From: Bifidobacteriaceae bacterium
GTDB lineage: Bacteria > Actinomycetota > Actinomycetes > Actinomycetales > WQXJ01
DNA length: 32,888 nt
Assembly: GCA_031255835.1 (NCBI GenBank)
Contig: JAIRRT010000119.1
Span: forward strand, 1-32,888
Direction of reading: 5' to 3'
The notes beneath the pieces are model-generated. The model saw only the letters and a program-made list of their open reading frames with translations. It ran no database searches and was not told where the DNA came from. Position 1 is the stretch's first letter. Each line of letters begins with the position of its first letter. This document shows positions 9,540 through 18,722 of the stretch, one piece after another. The translations under genes were made by a program, and so were the position numbers.

Positions 9540-12362
9540 ATGTTCCGTTTCGCTGTAGCCCAGATGCGAACGCACGCCAACCGGCTTGTCGCCGCGTTGG
9601 TGGCCATCGCCATCGCCACCGCCTTCACCGTCGCCGCCATAGTTGGGCTCGACGCCGGGACCCGGACAATCCGCGCCTCGATGGTCTCCGAATACGCCCA
9701 AGCCGACTATGTCGCCTCATATATGGACCCGAATGACAAGTGGCCCATCTCTTGGACGGTAACCCGCCCCGATGGCACCACCATGGCATCGGATGTCGCC
9801 ATCGCCGATGCCGTCACCTCCCTTGATCAGGTCCGCGTGGCCACACCAATGGTCTCCCTGAACGCCACCGTCATGTCCTCAGACCGCGCTGTCTCCGCCT
9901 CCGTGGTGCCGCCCGTGGCTGATCCGGCTTTGGACGCCTATCCGTTGACCGATGGCGTGGAGCCAACCGATCCGCTCGAGGTCGCCTTGGGCTCAAGTGT
10001 GGCCAGTCGGCTTCACGCCAACATCGGTGACCAGGTCACCTTGGCCTGGTATGCCGTTCCTCCCGAGGCCCGCGGACAGGGCTACGAGGTTCCGTCCTGG
10101 ATCACCGATGACACCCGCACCGGCCGGTTCAGTGCAACATTCACCGTCACAGGCCTGTTCGACGATGCCGTCCCATCCATCGCATCGGCCGTCCCCGGAG
10201 TTCGGGGAGCAGCGGGCATATTTGCCGGCAGTTGGGAAGAGATCTCCATCCAAGACAGCGGTGACATAGCCATCGTGTTGGACGAGGGAGCTGACCCCGG
10301 TGTGGCAAGGGACGCCATCGTCCATGCGATTGATCAGGTGGCGGCTGACTCACCTGAAGCGGCCCAGCTTGAGGGGGTGGCCGAGGTTGCCACGCCACAG
10401 CAGCGGGCTGCTGTGCGCATGTCGATGTTCTTCGGCAGTCAGGCAGTCATCTTGGCGATCCTGTTTGTGTTTGCGGCCATCGCGTTGGCGGTGGCTGGAC
10501 TGGTGATCGCCAACACGTTCCAGGTGTTGATTGCTCAACGGGCCAGAACGTTGGCGCTGTTGCGGCTGGTCGGCGCGTCCAGCAAACAGATCCACCGCTC
10601 GGTGGTGATCGAGGGCCTGTTGACCGGTGTGATCGGCTCTATAGCCGGAATTGTGCTCGGGACAGGGTTGGTGCAGATTGCCCTGTTCGCCGCAGCCCGC
10701 ATCTATCCCTCGGTACCGGTGCCTGGTGCGGTCTCATTGTCTTGGCCAGCAGTCGTGTTGCCGCTGGTCACGGGGGTGGGGGTGTCCGCTTTGGCCTCTT
10801 TGGCTCCGGCCAGGCGGGCAACCACCACCTCCCCCATCGCTGCCCTGCGGCCTTTGACCGCCCCGACAGTGCATCAGAGCGCCGGCAAGGCACGCCTGGT
10901 GTTCGCATTGATCGGAGTGATAGGCGGCGCACTGATCTTGGCGACAGCGCTTGTTGTGGCCATGGTCTACGCCCCCGATCTCGACACCACCGGCGATGCC
11001 GGCGCCTGGGCTTACGGCGGAATGCTGATGCTTGGGGTTGTGGCCGCCATCGCACTGGTGATCGGGACCATCTTGGCGGGACCGTTCTGGATCCCCAAAG
11101 TGGTGCGAGGCTTCTCGGCACTGCTTGGCCGGACAGGGCCAGGGGCCAGGGTGGCCGCCGCAAACACTGTGCGCAACCCGCGGCGCACCTCTGCCACCGC
11201 CGGTGCGCTCGTGATCGGCGTCACTTTGGTGGCGGCCGTCTCAGCTGGATCAGCCAGCATGGAAAAGTCCCTGGAAGCGGCCCTAACGAGGGATTGGGCA
11301 GCCGATTTCCAGATCAACACAGGCTGGCATGTATCTGATCGAGCCATTCGGTCCGACATCTCCCCCAGCGAGTATGGGCAAGCGCTTTCCGAGGCACTCA
11401 TGCCGTTGCCCGCGGGAGCCGCCATGGCGCTGGGAGACACAGACGGTGTGGGTGAAACCGTCGAATATGCCGGATCGTTGATCGCGGTGACGGCCGATTC
11501 ACCGGGGTCCGAGACCCCACCCAGCCAATTCGACGTCCTGACCTATGGGGTTGACCCGCAGGGATTCGCCAAGGTTGCCCCCAACAAACAGGACGCCGAA
11601 TGGCTGGCCAGCGGTGGTTTGCTGGTTCTGACCAGCGTGTGGGATTCAATGCCGCTGGACTATCCGAACGGCGCCACAGTCCAGCTGTCCGGACCATCGG
11701 GCAGCAGGCAGGTGGCAGTGCGCCGTACCTCCATGCCAGGCAGTCAGGGTGCCGCACTGGTTGATCGCAAAGTGCTGGACGCGATTGTTCCGGCAACCAG
11801 CGTCGATCAGGTTGCAGCCCCGTTGGCCCCCGGAGCCGATGCCGTCGCCGTGACCGACCGAGCCACAAGTGCGCTTTCGGCGTTCTTGGATGAGTTCGGC
11901 AACCCGGTCTCGTTGACAGGCACGGCAGTCCAACGAGCCCAGATCGCCAAGGTGATCTCGGTAATCCTGCTGGTTGTGATGGCGCTGTTGGCAGTCGCTG
12001 TGCTGATCGCTGTGATCGGTGTCGCCAACACGCTGTCACTGTCAGTGGTTGAGCGGACCAGGGAGCACGGTCTGTTGCGTGCTCTGGGTCTGACTCGCGG
12101 ACAGATGCGTTGGATGTTGGCGTTGGAGGGGATGAGCGTGTCGGGGATAGGCGCCGGGATAGGGCTGGTGTTGGGTACCGGTCTTGGACTGGCCGGCGCC
12201 TACCTGCTCGCATCTGTCACCGGAGATGCTCGGCTCGCCTTGTATCCCGGGCAGATTGCCGTGCTGTTCGTTGGAGCGATTCTGGCTGGGCTTGTCGCTT
12301 CAGCCTTGCCTGGTCGCAGAGCGTCTCGGACCGCTCCGGCTGCTGCCCTCGCCATGGAGTAG
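9540..12362 (+). CDS. ABC transporter permease, two FtsX/MacB-type domains with large extracytoplasmic regions
   Basis: Two copies of the FtsX-like membrane domain (VIANTFQVLIAQRARTLALLRLVGASSKQI; GVANTLSLSVVERTREHGLLRALGLTRGQMRWMLALEGM). Follows the ATPase by 5 nt. Confidence 0.94.
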   Translation: MFRFAVAQMRTHANRLVAALVAIAIATAFTVAAIVGLDAGTRTIRASMVSEYAQADYVASYMDPNDKWPISWTVTRPDGTTMASDVAIADAVTSLDQVRVATPMVSLNATVMSSDRAVSASVVPPVADPALDAYPLTDGVEPTDPLEVALGSSVASRLHANIGDQVTLAWYAVPPEARGQGYEVPSWITDDTRTGRFSATFTVTGLFDDAVPSIASAVPGVRGAAGIFAGSWEEISIQDSGDIAIVLDEGADPGVARDAIVHAIDQVAADSPEAAQLEGVAEVATPQQRAAVRMSMFFGSQAVILAILFVFAAIALAVAGLVIANTFQVLIAQRARTLALLRLVGASSKQIHRSVVIEGLLTGVIGSIAGIVLGTGLVQIALFAAARIYPSVPVPGAVSLSWPAVVLPLVTGVGVSALASLAPARRATTTSPIAALRPLTAPTVHQSAGKARLVFALIGVIGGALILATALVVAMVYAPDLDTTGDAGAWAYGGMLMLGVVAAIALVIGTILAGPFWIPKVVRGFSALLGRTGPGARVAAANTVRNPRRTSATAGALVIGVTLVAAVSAGSASMEKSLEAALTRDWAADFQINTGWHVSDRAIRSDISPSEYGQALSEALMPLPAGAAMALGDTDGVGETVEYAGSLIAVTADSPGSETPPSQFDVLTYGVDPQGFAKVAPNKQDAEWLASGGLLVLTSVWDSMPLDYPNGATVQLSGPSGSRQVAVRRTSMPGSQGAALVDRKVLDAIVPATSVDQVAAPLAPGADAVAVTDRATSALSAFLDEFGNPVSLTGTAVQRAQIAKVISVILLVVMALLAVAVLIAVIGVANTLSLSVVERTREHGLLRALGLTRGQMRWMLALEGMSVSGIGAGIGLVLGTGLGLAGAYLLASVTGDARLALYPGQIAVLFVGAILAGLVASALPGRRASRTAPAAALAME

Positions 12363-12377
12363 GGCAGCAGCTGGGCC

Positions 12378-12433
12378 AGCCCCACCGCAGCACTTTGTCC
12401 ACATTGTGGACGCAGGGTTGCGGTGGGGCTTTT
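12378..12433 (+). terminator. Hairpin terminator of the HK-RR-ABC operon
   Basis: Perfect 12-bp stem AGCCCCACCGCA (12378-12389) / TGCGGTGGGGCT (12419-12430) followed by TTT, 15 bp after the permease stop. An apical GTCCAC-ATT-GTGGAC stem (12397-12411) sits inside. Confidence 0.8.
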
Positions 12434-12547
12434 GGCATCTTGGGCACCAACCCGGCTGCCGCTCGCCTGTTCAGCCCGCTCACCAGCCCAAACGCGCCTG
12501 CCTTGTGCGCGCAGACCACCAGTTATCCACAACGCCGCCGATGCCGG

Positions 12548-15500
12548 ATGCGTCACCTGCCCGCCGCGGGAGACCCTTGGCCGGTGCGGTTCACCCTCGC
12601 CTGCCCAAATCACGGCGACCACGATGTCTGGGCGGCGCCAGGTACCGACTGGGGGGACGTCATCGTCGAATTGGATGGTGGACCTGTCCAGCTGCTCGAA
12701 TGTCTGAAGACTTGCCGCGAATGGTTTGTGGGGGCCGAGCCTGTGGGTCCTGCCGACAAGCTGGGATCGGGGGCGCTGCTTCCAGGTGCGGTGGTGGCGA
12801 CAAGGCGCGCGCCGGCCACCGCCAGTGACCGCAGCCCGTGGGAGTGGGTTGTGATGACCTCCGAGGCCGCCGGCAGGTCGGTCCCCTGTTCCGCTGATGT
12901 CACCTCGCCGCTGGGTCCGCCGCTTGCGATTCGGTTCAGCTCATCCATGCAGGTGCTGATCATGCCGCGTTCGGGGACGGTCAGCTGGTATTCCAACCCG
13001 CTGGCGGCACGCCCCAAACGCTCGCGTCTATCCCACCCAAGCACCCGCCTGCGGTGGCGTCCGGTCCGCAAACGCTGGACGCGCCTGAAGCCATTTGCCC
13101 TGGTGGCGGCAGGTGATGACGTCTGGCAGTTGCGCCGGCGCCCAGGCGGTGAACCCACATGGACCCAAGGCACAGGCGATGACAGGCCGGCAACGGCCGG
13201 CGTGCCTGGGAGTGAGGTGAAGCCGGCATGGGTGCCGGTGGTGGAAAAGGATCCCGGGCAGCGGAAGCCAGTGACCGCACGGTTGCGTGAAGTGATGGTG
13301 CCGTTGATCGGGGCGATTGCAATTGGCGTAGTCATGGTGACTGTGTCACGCAACCCGATGTTCGCCCTGCTGCCGCTGCTGGGTGTAGTCGGGTTCTTGG
13401 GGCCGCAGCTGGCCGGCGGGCGGCGGCGGATCGGGATCATCGACTTTGACGGCGCCGGCCTGGTGCGGGCAGGCCCAGAAGGGTCCGGCGGCCAAGACAA
13501 GCAGGGCCGTGCGCGCGGCGTCGCCGAACCGCAGGAGGAGGCAACCACTCTGCGTCTTGCGCCGTTCGAGGTGGAGGTCCCCAAAGGCGCGCTGATTCAC
13601 GTTGGCCCAGACAATGCTGCCGCCATCGCACTGGTGCGCACTTGGCTGCTGGCTGAGGCCCATAGGCGCAGGCCAGGCGGTCTGGCCGTACAGACCGGCC
13701 GGGCGCCGTGGGGGTGGACCCGCTGGTTGGCACCATCTCGCCCCGAGCTGACTGTCGCACTGGAAGGGACCATGCCGGCCGCCGGGCAGGTTGGCATCAC
13801 CATGGGGGCCAACGCACCGGCCGGCGCGGTCAGGGTGGAGGCACACCAGGCGAGTCTGGGGTTGCTGGCGGTGAGGGTCGATGGTGGGGCACACGCCATC
13901 GTCCAACCGATTGGTTCGGCAAGTGCGGAACGTTTGGCGAGGCAGCTGGCTGGGAGGGGCGGCCAGGTGGGTGAGATTCGGGACATCGTCTCGGCTTTGC
14001 CACTTGAGCTGACCGCCTGGCGTTGGGCCAACCCCACAATGTCGGTGCCCATCGGCATCGGGGAGGATGGCGCGCCAGTTCACCTGGACCTGCCAGCCGA
14101 TGGCCCCCACCTGCTGGTGGCCGGCGCCACAGGATCAGGCAAGTCTGAGTTCCTGCGCGGGTTGATGCTGGCCACAGCGCTTTCGGTGTCACCCGATGAG
14201 CTGGTGATCATCGGAATTGACCACAAGGGTGGGGCAACGTTCGCTGACCTGCAAGCCTTGCCGCACCTGGCTGGGATGGTGACCGATCTGGACACCGGTG
14301 AGACGGACAGGGCGGTTGTCGCGTTGGCGGCCGAGTTGACCAGGCGTGAGCGGCTGTTGGCTGAGCGCGGCCTGGAGGCGATCATCGACCTTCCGCCCGA
14401 GCAGCGGCCGCCACGCATCTTGGTGGTGGTTGATGAGTTCCGCAACCTTGTCGAATCCCTGCCTGACGCCATGTCACGGCTGGAACGCCTCGCAGCCCAG
14501 GGCAGGTCGCTTGGCATGCATCTTGTGTTGGCGACTCAGCGGCCAGCCGGGGCGGTCTCGTCTCACCTGCGGGCCAACCTGGCGTTCCGTGTGTGCTTCC
14601 GTGTGGCCACGGACACCGACTCGATAGACCTGATCGACACCTCCGATGCCGCCAGGATCCAACCCGACCTGCCTGGCACCTGCTTTGTTGCCTCAGCTGG
14701 ACGCCCGTTGATGGCCATGCGGGCGTTGCTGGCCACCAGCCCATGTTCTCCCCCACCAGCCGCCCAACGTTGGCCGGACCGCTGGACCTCACCTCCTCCT
14801 GGGCCAATGGCGTCCCGGGAGGAGGTGACTGCCCAGCTGGCTGAGCTGGCAAGTGGTTTGGGATACGCCAGGTCAAAGCCGCCCTGGTTGGCGCCCCTTC
14901 CACCCATGCTGCTGTTGGATGCCATCCCGAGCGACGGTCCAGGTGAGGTTGGCGGGCTGTGTGTCGGTTTGACTGACCTGCCAGAACGTCAACTCCAGGT
15001 GCCGCTGAAAATCAACCCTGGCGATGGCAACGTCCTAGTGATTGGGGCACCGCGCTCCGGCCGCACCACCGCCGCACACACGATGGCGGTGGCCGCTTTG
15101 ACAGCTGGCCACGACGTCCACGTTGTGTGCAACAATCCGGCCGCCTTTACCGACCTGACCAGCCATCCTAGGTTCGGCACACTGGTCGGCTTGGATGATC
15201 CACGCCGCGTCGGCCGCCTATTGCGCCTGTTGCGTGATGCGCCCAGACAGTCCGATTCCCGCCCAGCGGTGCTGGTTGTGGACGGGGCTGAGGCTCTGGC
15301 ACCCCTCAACCTGGTCGGCTTTGACGATCATCCGTTGGAAATCCTGGCCGGCGGCGGCGGAATGGGTCTGTGGCTGTTCGCCACCTGTTTGGCCCGCCAC
15401 GCCGGGGGACGGTGGGCTGGGCATTTCCCAACCCGCCTGGTGCTGCCGACCATCGACAAGGTGGAGGACATCACCGCTGGCGCATCGAACGCGTTGGCTG

Positions 15501-16267
15501 GGCGGAACCGGCCGGCTGGGCGGGCCATCTCCATTCACCGCGGCCAGGAAGCCATCACCCAGATCGCGGTGGCCGGCGCCCCTCCAGCTGTGGAAGCCGT
15601 TCCGGGAGAGCTTCCGCCCCTCCGGTTGGAACCCTTGCCTGCCCAGGCCGGTCCTTTGCCCGAGGCCCGCCCAGGTTGGGCCTGGCTGGGTTATGGAGGG
15701 GACGATGCCGGCCCAATCGGAGTCGATCTGGCTGCCGGCCATCCGCTGGGTGTGGTGGGACCGCCCGGATCTGGCCGCAGCACCGTGCTGCGTTCCATCG
15801 CCGCCCAATGCGCTGAACTCGCAGTCGATGTGATCACGATCGATGCGGCCGAACACCCCAACCCATGGCAGGCGATCGAACGAGCTTTGGATTGCGGCAA
15901 CATCGTCCTTGCTGACAACCTGGAGCGGGCCAGCGGTGCTCCACCTGGACTGCCAGCCACCGGCACCCTGGTGGCAGCCATGGCCACAGCTACGGCCGCC
16001 TCATTCCACGGACCGGGCCCCCTGTTGCGCAACCGGCCGTGCGGGATAGTGCTCATGCCAGGCATGCCGGGGAGCGCTGAGGCGTTCGGAGTGCGGCTCG
16101 CCGAGGCGATTGACACTCGCCTTGCGCGAACGCCTGGGTTCGGTGTGGTGGTCACTCCCCGAGGTGTTTCCCCTGTTCAAACGCCGTTTTTTGGCCCGGA
16201 TGATAGCTTGTTGCAGCCTGCTGGGGCGGGACTAGGGACCCAAGGCTCACAATTTGGATCAATCTGA
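12548..16267 (+). CDS. FtsK/SpoIIIE-domain ATPase of EccC/EssC (type VII secretion) architecture
   Basis: N-terminal soluble region, two TM segments (VMVPLIGAIAIGVVMVTV / PMFALLPLLGVVGFLGPQLAGG), ATPase domain 1 with HLLVAGATGSGKSEFLRGLML and ILVVVDEFRNLVE, and two further nucleotide-binding-like domains (VIGAPRSGRTTAAHT; VVGPPGSGRSTVLRS). Start codon uncertain; the ORF-track start at 12110 lies inside the upstream permease. Confidence 0.88.
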   Translation: MRHLPAAGDPWPVRFTLACPNHGDHDVWAAPGTDWGDVIVELDGGPVQLLECLKTCREWFVGAEPVGPADKLGSGALLPGAVVATRRAPATASDRSPWEWVVMTSEAAGRSVPCSADVTSPLGPPLAIRFSSSMQVLIMPRSGTVSWYSNPLAARPKRSRLSHPSTRLRWRPVRKRWTRLKPFALVAAGDDVWQLRRRPGGEPTWTQGTGDDRPATAGVPGSEVKPAWVPVVEKDPGQRKPVTARLREVMVPLIGAIAIGVVMVTVSRNPMFALLPLLGVVGFLGPQLAGGRRRIGIIDFDGAGLVRAGPEGSGGQDKQGRARGVAEPQEEATTLRLAPFEVEVPKGALIHVGPDNAAAIALVRTWLLAEAHRRRPGGLAVQTGRAPWGWTRWLAPSRPELTVALEGTMPAAGQVGITMGANAPAGAVRVEAHQASLGLLAVRVDGGAHAIVQPIGSASAERLARQLAGRGGQVGEIRDIVSALPLELTAWRWANPTMSVPIGIGEDGAPVHLDLPADGPHLLVAGATGSGKSEFLRGLMLATALSVSPDELVIIGIDHKGGATFADLQALPHLAGMVTDLDTGETDRAVVALAAELTRRERLLAERGLEAIIDLPPEQRPPRILVVVDEFRNLVESLPDAMSRLERLAAQGRSLGMHLVLATQRPAGAVSSHLRANLAFRVCFRVATDTDSIDLIDTSDAARIQPDLPGTCFVASAGRPLMAMRALLATSPCSPPPAAQRWPDRWTSPPPGPMASREEVTAQLAELASGLGYARSKPPWLAPLPPMLLLDAIPSDGPGEVGGLCVGLTDLPERQLQVPLKINPGDGNVLVIGAPRSGRTTAAHTMAVAALTAGHDVHVVCNNPAAFTDLTSHPRFGTLVGLDDPRRVGRLLRLLRDAPRQSDSRPAVLVVDGAEALAPLNLVGFDDHPLEILAGGGGMGLWLFATCLARHAGGRWAGHFPTRLVLPTIDKVEDITAGASNALAGRNRPAGRAISIHRGQEAITQIAVAGAPPAVEAVPGELPPLRLEPLPAQAGPLPEARPGWAWLGYGGDDAGPIGVDLAAGHPLGVVGPPGSGRSTVLRSIAAQCAELAVDVITIDAAEHPNPWQAIERALDCGNIVLADNLERASGAPPGLPATGTLVAAMATATAASFHGPGPLLRNRPCGIVLMPGMPGSAEAFGVRLAEAIDTRLARTPGFGVVVTPRGVSPVQTPFFGPDDSLLQPAGAGLGTQGSQFGSI

Positions 16268-16378
16268 CTCTTGTGCAACCGCCGATTGTCTGCCACTCTT
16301 GTGGGCGGTCATGCCCCTGTGATTCCGTCGCGCCCAGATGGGTCGCACCGTTTACACCTTCCGCGAGGAGCAACGAAC

Positions 16379-16627
16379 ATGGATTGGCGCCACGCCGCCG
16401 CTTGCCTGGATGAGGACCCCGAACTCTTCTTCCCCATTGGCAACACCGGTCCCGCGTTGGTACAGATCGACGATGCAAAGGCCGTTTGCCGGCGCTGCGA
16501 GGTCGCAACGACCTGCCTGCAATGGGCCCTGGACAACAACCAAGACTCCGGTGTTTGGGGTGGACTGTCCGAGGATGAGCGTCGAGCCTTCAAGAGGCGC
16601 ACCGCTAGAGCCCGCCGGGCTGGCTGA
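16379..16627 (+). CDS. whiB1: WhiB-family Fe-S transcriptional regulator, WhiB1-like
   Basis: MDWRHAAACLDEDPELFFPIGNTGPALVQIDDAKAVCRRCEVATTCLQWALDNNQDSGVWGGLSEDERRAFKRR: C...CxxC...C cluster ligands plus GVWGG turn. Confidence 0.95.
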   Translation: MDWRHAAACLDEDPELFFPIGNTGPALVQIDDAKAVCRRCEVATTCLQWALDNNQDSGVWGGLSEDERRAFKRRTARARRAG

Positions 16628-16694
16628 ACCGGTCTAGGCGCTACGAGCTTGTCCCCAGTGGCTCACAGCGCCGCCACGAGACCCCACACAGCAC

Positions 16695-18152
16695 CTACCT
16701 CAGGTTTGCTTGAACGACGGCCTGTGTGCCGCCGCCTGGCCTGGGGCGCCATTCGATGGAGCCCCGCAGCTCGCCTGTGACGAACGTCTGGACTATCTGC
16801 GTGCCCAGTCCCTCGCCAGCTGAGGGATCCGCGCCGTCCAGACCGACGCCATCGTCTGAGACTGTCACTGTCAGGTGAGGGCCGGCGCGGTCGGCATGAA
16901 TCCAGACTGTGCCGCCCCCTTTGGGGGCCAAGCCGTGCTCAACCGCGTTGGTGACCAACTCGGTCAACACGATGGCGAGCAGCGTCGCATCCTGGGCACT
17001 GACCTGGCCAAACCCGCCCTCTCCGATGGTGCGCACCGAGATCCCGGCGGATGCGGCATCGGCGGCGAGGCGGAGGTTGCGGGCAAAAGCCTCATCGAAA
17101 TTGACTGTCTCATCCAGGGTCTGGGACAACATGTCGTGGACGGTCGCGATGGTGGCCACGCGCCGTTGCGCCTCCAGCAGCGCTGTGCGTGCTTCAGGGG
17201 CTTGGGAGCGGCGGGCCTGGAGGCGCAGCAACGCGGCCACGGTTTGCAGATTGTTCTTGACCCGATGGTGGATTTCGCGAATGGTGGCGTCTTTGGTCAT
17301 CAACTCCAGTTCACGCCGGCGCAACTCGGTGATGTCTCGAACCAGCACCAACGCCCCTGTGCGAATCCCTTTGACAGTCAACGGCACGGCCCGCAATGCG
17401 ATACCCATGCCGTGAACATCGGCTTGAGTCAGCCATGGAACCCGGCCCTGAGCAACCGACATCACGGTGTCACGGTCAGATGTTGACTGGTCGATTCGGT
17501 CATCCAACAAACCCGCCAGCGAGGCCCCCACCAGGTCCCCGAAAAGCCCGATTCGGTGGAAAACCGACAGTGCGTTCGGGCTGGCGTACAGGACTTCACC
17601 TTCTGCGTTGAGCCGCAGCAGACCATCACCCACTCGAGGTGAATGGCGGGTGGGTGCGCCGGGCGCTGACGGGGACGGGAACTCGCCCCGCGAGATCATC
17701 CCGATCAGCTCATCTGCCACCTCGATGTAGTTGATCTCCAGGCGCGATGGTGTGCGGTTCGATGCCAGGTTGACCTGCCTGGTCAGTATGGCGATAACCC
17801 TTCCACGCCTAACAACCGGCACAATCTCCTCGCCGATGTCGAAATCGGCATCCCATGTCAAAGCCCGGTCCTTCTTGATGGTTCCCAGTTCAAGGACTCG
17901 GTCGAATTGGGCGGTTTGCCCGGCACGCGCATTGGTGCCGACGATGTCGGTGTAGTGGATGGTTGGCCCAGTACCCGGCCGGCATTGCGCACAGGCAACA
18001 TATTCGCCATCGCCGGTGGGTAGCCACAGCACCAGATCTGCGAAGGACAGGTCCGCCACAATCTGCCAATCAGCAGTCAGCCGGCCCAGCCATTCACGAT
18101 CCGCCTCGCCCATGGTGGTGTGGCGTTCAACGAGGTCGCGCAAGGTCGGCAC
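16695..18152 (-). CDS. pdtaS: Cytosolic sensor histidine kinase, PdtaS-like (GAF-PAS-HisKA_2)
   Basis: N-terminal MPTLRDLVERHTTMGEADREWLGRLTADWQIVADLSFADLVLWLP with C-x-x-C (ACAQCRPGTGPT), and HisKA_2 motif IREIHHRVKNNLQTVAALLRLQARR. Convergent with whiB1, as for Rv3219/Rv3220c in M. tuberculosis (from memory). Confidence 0.92.
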   Translation of the reverse strand: MPTLRDLVERHTTMGEADREWLGRLTADWQIVADLSFADLVLWLPTGDGEYVACAQCRPGTGPTIHYTDIVGTNARAGQTAQFDRVLELGTIKKDRALTWDADFDIGEEIVPVVRRGRVIAILTRQVNLASNRTPSRLEINYIEVADELIGMISRGEFPSPSAPGAPTRHSPRVGDGLLRLNAEGEVLYASPNALSVFHRIGLFGDLVGASLAGLLDDRIDQSTSDRDTVMSVAQGRVPWLTQADVHGMGIALRAVPLTVKGIRTGALVLVRDITELRRRELELMTKDATIREIHHRVKNNLQTVAALLRLQARRSQAPEARTALLEAQRRVATIATVHDMLSQTLDETVNFDEAFARNLRLAADAASAGISVRTIGEGGFGQVSAQDATLLAIVLTELVTNAVEHGLAPKGGGTVWIHADRAGPHLTVTVSDDGVGLDGADPSAGEGLGTQIVQTFVTGELRGSIEWRPRPGGGTQAVVQANLR

Positions 18153-18206
18153 CGCCCCACCCTATCCCCGTCCCCCAAACCGCCAACCATCGGTACTGTG
18201 TGGGCC

Positions 18207-18722
18207 ATGGAGTTGAGAACCTCCGAGCGACTTCCTGCCGGCGCCAGCACAGTGGCTGCAATCCTGGCCGACCCTGATTTTCACCGGGCTGCTGTTGCGC
18301 GGGCAACCGATGGCGCCACAGCCGATGTCTCAGTGGCAGGGTCCCCGCCCGCCGCCTTCTCAGTAGCAGTCCGCTGGACGATGACGACTCCCGACCTTCC
18401 CGAGCAGCTGCGCGAGTACCTGCCGAGCGGCCTGCTGGTCAGGCAGGTCAACGCGTGGGACACCGAGGGAGCGGACGGCTCACGCCGCGGCACAGTCACA
18501 CTGGACATTGTTGGGGCGCCGGTCCATGTGCGGGGCACCGCGATGCTCCAATCGCACGGGCCCAACTCCTGCGAGTTGGCCTATGTCACCCACCTGCGCT
18601 CAACCATTCCGTTCGCTGCAGCCACCATCGAACGCGCGGCTGCTCCGGCTGTGCGTGATGCTTTGCGAGCTGAACGCGATGAGCTGTTCGCTCGCCTGGC
18701 CCTTCCCCCTGCGCCTGACTAG
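18207..18722 (+). CDS. DUF2505-like protein (SRPBCC-type lipid-binding fold suspected)
   Basis: 172 aa from MELRTSERLPAGASTVAAILADPDFHRAAV, with overall pattern of DUF2505/SRPBCC-like actinobacterial proteins. Family recognition is by eye. Confidence 0.7.
   Translation: MELRTSERLPAGASTVAAILADPDFHRAAVARATDGATADVSVAGSPPAAFSVAVRWTMTTPDLPEQLREYLPSGLLVRQVNAWDTEGADGSRRGTVTLDIVGAPVHVRGTAMLQSHGPNSCELAYVTHLRSTIPFAAATIERAAAPAVRDALRAERDELFARLALPPAPD

Noticed and set aside
12110-12547. N-terminal extension of the FtsK/EccC-like ORF as given in the ORF track
   Set aside because: Runs through the end of the permease gene and its terminator; Arg/Cys-rich translation unlike protein. A start near 12548 is more plausible.
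12610-13584. 324-aa minus-strand ORF opposite the EccC-like gene
   Set aside because: Antisense shadow of a continuous FtsK-family reading frame; no recognisable domain.
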